In this document: positions 6,462 to 9,039 of the stretch, piece by piece | Layout of the letters: each line of letters starts with the position of its first letter | How positions within the stretch are numbered: position 1 is the first letter of the stretch | Assembly: GCA_052143655.1 (NCBI GenBank) | Contig: JBKQSL010000068.1 | Location: 1 to 9,039 of the forward strand | Source: CAVSUR01 sp052143655 | GTDB taxonomy: Bacteria > Actinomycetota > Actinomycetes > Streptosporangiales > Streptosporangiaceae | DNA: 9,039 nt | Direction: 5' to 3' | The notes under the pieces: model-generated | The model's database searches: none | The model's input: the letters and a program-made list of their open reading frames with translations, nothing else | Told to the model about the DNA's origin: nothing | Position numbers and translations under genes: made by a program

Positions 6462-6632
6462 CTACCGGTGGCGGCGCGACGGCAGGACCGCCCCGATCAG
6501 CCACAGGATCGGGAAGATGAAGCCCACCAGCCCGAGGATCCAGTGGCCCTTGCGGAACGACATGACCGCGAGCGTGAAGATCAGCACTACGTAAATGATG
6601 GCCATCAGGATGGCCCAGCCCGCTCCTGACAT
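6462..6632 (-). CDS. small two-TM membrane protein
   Basis: A 56-aa protein made of two hydrophobic helices (about 5-24 and 29-49) joined by a short basic turn, SFRKGHW (25-31), and ending in RRHR. The composition is that of a small actinobacterial membrane protein family with the FRKGHWILG turn that I remember as hypothetical; no function is known. The start is the ATG at 6632 because the hydrophobic domain begins right after it and a GGAAGGGACAGG stretch precedes it; the frame stays open upstream but encodes nothing membrane-like. It is convergent with the PLDc_N/SHOCT gene, and lies 193 nt downstream of the HdeD gene on the same strand, separated by a strong hairpin, so it is probably its own unit. 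I see no copy of the recurring palindrome upstream. Confidence 0.78.
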   Translation of the reverse strand: MSGAGWAILMAIIYVVLIFTLAVMSFRKGHWILGLVGFIFPILWLIGAVLPSRRHR

Positions 6633-6825
6633 TTGACCTGTCCCTTCCTTGACTGGCGGCACGCACAGGCCGTGTCCGCGACTACTCCGCTGGCCGGCTT
6701 GAGCCGGGTTCTCCGGCGGCTGAGCGGGCATTCATGCACCCAGGCGCCTGGCTTGGCGCAGGCCGCCGCGCGCCGGGCCGCCGATCCTCTCGGCTCGGCG
6801 GCCCGGGCGCCCCTTCCCCCAGGGC
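6633..6825. other. 193-nt gap between HdeD and the two-TM gene
   Basis: Besides the HdeD terminator it holds a perfect 12-bp palindrome, CCAGGCGCCTGG (6740-6751), about 110 nt before the 6632 start. No convincing promoter or small gene is visible. Confidence 0.5.
6773..6806 (-). terminator. hairpin terminator after HdeD
   Basis: CCGGGCCGCCGA (6773-6784) and TCGGCGGCCCGG (6795-6806) form a perfect 12-bp stem with a 10-base loop, 19 nt past the HdeD stop. There is no U-run, which is usual for terminators in high-GC actinomycetes. Confidence 0.7.
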
Positions 6826-7419
6826 CTAGGCGGCTTGGTGGGTGTAGGTCTTCTCGACCGTCCGCGCGGCACGGCGGAGCATGAACCCGCCGATGATCTC
6901 GAACACGCCCATGATGATGAACCAGATGCCGAGCAGCGCGGCCAGGAAGGTGACCGAGGACTCGGGACTGGCCGCGACCACGATCCCCGCGATCAGGCTT
7001 ACCAGGCCAAAGGCGATCCACCAGCCGCGCCCCTCGCGCACGCCGCCGGAAATGCCCCCGATGAGCGCCGTGACGCCCTGAACAATCCAGGTGATGCCTA
7101 TGAAGAGGCCGATCAGCGCCCGGGTCAGGTGCAGGTGCCGGATCAGCACCACGCCGATCACGATGAACAGCAGGCCGGCGATGCCGAGCCACACCCGGTG
7201 CAGTTCCTCCCGGTCGAACACCCGGATGAGGTGGAAGATCCCCGAGAGGATCATGAGTATGCCGAGCAGGACCGCGATGACGTTCAGCGATCCGGTCGGA
7301 TGGAAGCTGACGATGACCCCGAGGATCAGCGTCAGCGCTCCCAGCAGCATTGTGGCCTGCCAGGTGGCCGCCAGCACCGAATGCGGTGGCAGCGGCTCCC
7401 CGTAATCATCAGATGCCAT
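6826..7419 (-). CDS. HdeD/DUF308 family membrane protein
   Basis: A 197-aa six-helix membrane protein (about 17-38, 44-65, 76-95, 99-121, 132-151, 155-179) built of three helix pairs, the DUF308 repeat layout of the acid-resistance protein HdeD. Typical turns are visible: LGVIVSFHPTGSLNVIAVLLG (split 33-40 and 41-53), a conserved GITWIVQGV (108-116) and LIAGIVVAASPESS (142-155). HdeD in Escherichia coli supports acid tolerance at high cell density; actinobacterial relatives are many and uncharacterised. ATG 7419 is chosen over the longer frame to 7518 because TAGGAGC lies seven bases before it and the extension would overlap the SHOCT gene. It starts 22 nt after the SHOCT stop and is the last gene of the CMD-SHOCT-HdeD operon; a 12-bp hairpin follows 20 nt past the stop. 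Family call is secure; the acid role here is inferred. Confidence 0.9.
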   Translation of the reverse strand: MASDDYGEPLPPHSVLAATWQATMLLGALTLILGVIVSFHPTGSLNVIAVLLGILMILSGIFHLIRVFDREELHRVWLGIAGLLFIVIGVVLIRHLHLTRALIGLFIGITWIVQGVTALIGGISGGVREGRGWWIAFGLVSLIAGIVVAASPESSVTFLAALLGIWFIIMGVFEIIGGFMLRRAARTVEKTYTHQAA

Positions 7420-7441
7420 CAGTGCTCCTATCCGGACGAAG

Positions 7442-7762
7442 TCAGGTGCCGAGCAGCTTGGCCTTGGCCGCAGCGAACTCGGCATCAGTGAGTACGCCCT
7501 GCTGGTGCAGAGCGGCAAGCTGGTTGAGCTGGTCCAGCATCGGCGACGACGCCGACGGCGCGGCCGCCTGCTGCGCAGGAGCGGGCGCCTGCTGGGCGGA
7601 AGCCGCGGGCGCCTGCTGCTGTTCGAGGTCGCTGATGCGCTGGTCCTGCTCGCCTTCCGTGGCCTGCCGTTCCGCCGAATGCCGGGCTACGCTCTTGCCC
7701 GCCACGTACGCGCCACCGCCTACCACGGCCGCGCGCAGCAGCGGACGCCGCCGAGCGAACAT
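7442..7762 (-). CDS. SHOCT domain protein with basic N-terminal anchor
   Basis: A 106-aa protein with a textbook SD (AGGAGG six bases before the ATG). Residues 1-10 are basic (MFARRRPLLR), 11-22 form a short Gly/Ala/Val hydrophobic patch (AAVVGGGAYVAG) that may touch but hardly span the membrane, and 30-50 are a charged coil (EGEQDQRISDLEQQQ). A Gln/Ala/Pro linker (51-74) follows, then SHOCT at 75-104 (LDQLNQLAALHQQGVLTDAEF, 76-96, and KAKLLG). Over 30 aligned residues 16 match the SHOCT of the 6008 gene, so the two could form mixed oligomers. It is the middle gene of the operon with the CMD-like gene (41 nt upstream) and HdeD (22 nt downstream). This composition is common in actinobacterial SHOCT proteins, whose role is unknown. 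It may help bring HdeD and other membrane partners together; that is inference. Confidence 0.9.
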   Translation of the reverse strand: MFARRRPLLRAAVVGGGAYVAGKSVARHSAERQATEGEQDQRISDLEQQQAPAASAQQAPAPAQQAAAPSASSPMLDQLNQLAALHQQGVLTDAEFAAAKAKLLGT

Positions 7763-7803
7763 GACTGCCTCCTAGTCGTAACGGGTTGCTGTCCGGCTGC
7801 GGG

Positions 7804-8163
7804 CTAGGCTCCGTCGGGCAGCGAGAGGCCGAGAGCCACCATGATCTCCGGTGCCGCGGCGACGACCTTGGGTCCGCCGACCTGCGGGGCGATGGCGATC
7901 AGCACGCCGACGAGGTCCTCGGGCGTGACCCCGGCGTCCAGCGCCGCGGCTACCTGCCACAGGTAGGAGGCGGGCGGGGCATCCAGCGCGATCAGCGAGG
8001 CCAGCTTGACCAGCGAGAAGGCGCGAGCGTCCAGGCCGCTCTTCTCCTGCCACTGCATGCGCAGCTCGAGGCTCTCGCCCAGCAGGTCGACGTCGCCCAA
8101 GGCCAGCCCGGTCAGTGCCTGACTGGTGATGTCGTCGACACTGACCTGCGACGGCATGTTCAT
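7804..8163 (-). CDS. carboxymuconolactone decarboxylase (CMD)-like protein lacking Cys and His
   Basis: A 119-aa all-helical protein. The start is ATG 8163 with AGGAAAGGA about seven bases upstream; a second ATG two codons later is possible. The central region GLDARAFSLVKLASLIALDAPPASYLWQ (43-52, 53-62, 63-70) followed by VAAALDAGVTPEDLVGVLIAIAPQVG (71-80, 81-90, 91-96) is the CMD fold as found in a small actinobacterial group. The usual AhpD redox motif CxxCH is absent, and the whole protein has no cysteine and no histidine, so peroxidase-type thiol chemistry or a His-based decarboxylation is unlikely. A structural or ligand-binding role is more plausible. It is the first gene of the operon with SHOCT and HdeD. 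The leader carries two palindrome copies and several other inverted repeats, so it is probably the regulated entry point of the operon. Fold call is confident; function unknown. Confidence 0.87.
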   Translation of the reverse strand: MNMPSQVSVDDITSQALTGLALGDVDLLGESLELRMQWQEKSGLDARAFSLVKLASLIALDAPPASYLWQVAAALDAGVTPEDLVGVLIAIAPQVGGPKVVAAAPEIMVALGLSLPDGA

Positions 8164-8231
8164 GATCAGTTCCTTTCCTCGCTCCCGGGCAGGCCGGTGC
8201 CGTGCACCTGCCGCCCCGCCTGTCACCCTGC

Positions 8232-8245
8232 CCGGTCCGGACCGG
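8232..8245. repeat. perfect 14-bp palindrome in CMD leader
   Basis: CCGGTCCGGACCGG is its own reverse complement and lies between site E and the CMD-like start codon. It could be a second operator or part of the core promoter; GC-rich palindromes of this length also occur by chance. Confidence 0.5.
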
Positions 8246-8252
8246 CGCTGCG

Positions 8253-8269
8253 TCACCCGCAGCGGATGG
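8253..8269. promoter_or_regulatory. palindrome site E (putative operator)
   Basis: TCACCCGC-A-GCGGATGG, identical to site A in 16 of 17 bases, 89 nt upstream of the CMD-like start on the minus strand. A perfect 14-bp palindrome, CCGGTCCGGACCGG (8232-8245), lies 7 bases away on the gene side. Confidence 0.6.
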
Positions 8270-8358
8270 CCTGCAGCCGCCGGCCGGTTCCGACCGCACC
8301 CGCCTGACCTGCGCGACCTGGGGCTGCGGGGCGCTGCGGGAGGGACAGCAGCGGGCAA

Positions 8359-8375
8359 TCACCCGCCGGGGATGA
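8359..8375. promoter_or_regulatory. palindrome site F (putative operator)
   Basis: TCACCCGC-C-GGGGATGA, two differences from the ideal, 195 nt upstream of the CMD-like start and 89 nt beyond site E. Two sites about 106 bp apart (centre to centre, roughly ten helical turns) would suit cooperative binding or looping. Confidence 0.45.
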
Positions 8376-8400
8376 TGTGTGATCCACCGCGGCCAGGATG

Positions 8401-8437
8401 TTGCCCGGCCCGCATGGGGGTCCTGCAGGCCGGGCAA
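8401..8437. repeat. 10-bp inverted repeat
   Basis: TTGCCCGGCC (8401-8410) and GGCCGGGCAA (8428-8437) are perfect complements around a 17-base loop. It could fold in RNA from either strand, as a terminator-like stem or the first stem of a structured RNA. Confidence 0.6.
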
Positions 8438-8451
8438 AGCGGGGCCAATTA

Positions 8452-8498
8452 CTCACCCTGGTGAGATTGCGGCAGGGTGATGAATTCTCACCCTGCCG
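8452..8498. repeat. double dyad of CTCACCCT units
   Basis: CTCACC-CT-GGTGAG (8452-8465) is followed after four bases by CGGCAGGGTGA (8470-8480) and its perfect complement TCACCCTGCCG (8488-8498) around TGAATTC. The unit TCACCCTGCC also occurs at 8223-8232. The region is less GC-rich than its surroundings, as expected of a promoter or operator. Confidence 0.65.
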
Positions 8499-8628
8499 TC
8501 CGCGAGAAAGGGGCTGCGGACGGACGGCTCACCGAGCACGGCGCGGACGGACGGGCTAGTCCCGGACCGGACAGCACTGCCGGGCGGGTCAGCCGACAGG
8601 TCGCCTCCCCCGAGGGGGAAGGGGGGAG

Positions 8629-8673
8629 GCAGCGGCGCGTCCGGGGCGTTAACCGCCCCGGACGCGCCGCTGC
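8629..8673 (-). terminator. very long perfect hairpin, probable terminator of the cyclase remnant
   Basis: Two perfect 20-base arms (8629-8648 and 8654-8673) enclose the 5-base loop TTAAC. Past one G-G mismatch the pairing goes on for six pairs (8622-8627 with 8675-8680, one of them G-T). It lies 37 nt past the TGA of the shifted cyclase frame. A second stem, GCCTCCCCC (8603-8611) with GGGGGAGGC (8622-8630), shares bases with its edge. Confidence 0.7.
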
Positions 8674-8777
8674 GCTTCCCGGCCGTGGCCGCTGGCCAGT
8701 CACCGCCGATCAGCTGTCATGCCGTTTCTTCGATTCCGGCCAGATGCCCGCAGCGCCTGAACGCGCCGACTGCGTCG

Positions 8778-9039
8778 TTATTGCCCGCGATCTTCGACAG
8801 CGTGGTATCTGGCAGCGGGCCGGCCCTTCTGATACACCAGTGGCGCATCATCCGAGGGCTGGATCAGGACCGCATGTCCGGTGATCGCGTCAGCGGCGGG
8901 GAGCGCTCGCGCCCCGATCGCCCGCTCCCCCGCTGCCCGGACCACGATGGCGGGAACGTCGGTGAGCCGCTCCAGCGCAAGCGCCGCGATGTCGTCGCCG
9001 TCGGCGTGGTAGTGAAACGGCGCGTCCAGGTAGGTGCCG
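8778..9039 (-). pseudogene. cyclase-family (PF04199) protein remnant, cut by right edge
   Basis: The minus-strand frame entering from the right edge reads GTYLDAPFHYHADGDD and continues ALALERLTDVPAIVVRAAG up to a TAA at 8778-8780, 86 residues in all. GTYLDAPFH is a variant of the metal-binding HxGTHxDxPxH motif of the cyclase/kynurenine-formamidase-like family, with Tyr for the second His; the family pattern of LxLExL then VVV follows at the right distance. Normally about 150 residues come after this motif. Here only 77 do, and the end (from about VLIQPSDD) does not look like the family and uses rarer codons. In the next minus frame, downstream, RHW and later GHLAGIE (ending at TGA 8717-8719) resemble the missing HW and LVGID blocks. 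So a frameshift plus C-terminal loss is likely. A true but divergent short protein, or a sequencing error, are alternatives. Confidence 0.6.

Larger units (their letters stand above)
8164..8777. other. 614-nt non-coding region rich in inverted repeats
   Basis: No credible gene is visible on either strand: the open frames present lack SDs and family features and run through the strong hairpins. From left to right it holds the CMD leader, the 14-bp palindrome and sites E and F, a 10-bp inverted repeat (8401-8437), two adjacent dyads built from CTCACCCT/AGGGTGA units (8452-8498), and the long hairpin at 8603-8680. The last part (8717-8777) is probably decayed cyclase sequence. Confidence 0.65.

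Noticed and set aside
8839..8860. Another palindrome copy near TCATCCGAGGG
   Set aside because: Only one half-site matches and it lies within the cyclase remnant; no dyad partner at the right distance.
8477..8884. 135-codon plus-strand open frame
   Set aside because: It runs through the double dyad and the 20-bp hairpin and is antisense to the cyclase remnant; no recognisable domain and only a weak SD.

Overview
The window is GC-rich, with codons strongly biased to G/C in third position, purine-rich Shine-Dalgarno (SD) sites and several protein families typical of Actinomycetota (GAP/Sap family, DUF1269/DUF6325-like, SHOCT, HdeD, DUF2252). A soil-type actinomycete is the best guess; no rRNA, tRNA or marker gene allows a genus call. 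I see no CRISPR array, insertion sequence, integrase or phage gene.

Layout. (1) 3-2840, minus strand: a tight three-gene operon, DUF2252 protein, then six-TM GAP-family protein, then DUF1345-like membrane protein. (2) 3077-3994, plus: an unrecognised polytopic membrane protein, divergent from (1). (3) 4111-4781, plus: a DUF1269/DUF6325-like protein followed by a 23-codon arginine-rich microprotein gene with a strong SD. (4) 4920-5780, plus: an exported Ser/Thr/Pro-rich, membrane-anchored protein with a helical cytoplasmic tail. (5) 6008-6400, plus: a PLDc_N-plus-SHOCT membrane protein, convergent across a hairpin terminator with a 56-aa two-TM protein (6462-6632, minus). (6) 6826-8163, minus: an operon of a carboxymuconolactone-decarboxylase-like protein, a SHOCT protein and HdeD, ending in a hairpin terminator. 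(7) 8164-8777: a long non-coding stretch crowded with inverted repeats. (8) 8778-9039, minus: the remnant of a cyclase-family (PF04199) gene cut by the right edge and apparently broken.

Most products are small or membrane-bound proteins of unknown or loosely known function, which suggests a cell-envelope or general-stress gene set. The most notable observation is a 17-bp palindrome, ideal form TCATCCGC-N-GCGGATGA, that recurs six times (two copies weak), always between genes and upstream of start codons, on both strands. It marks five separate promoter regions and suggests that almost the whole window is one regulon under an unidentified dimeric regulator. This is inference from sequence symmetry and position; the regulator is not in the window.
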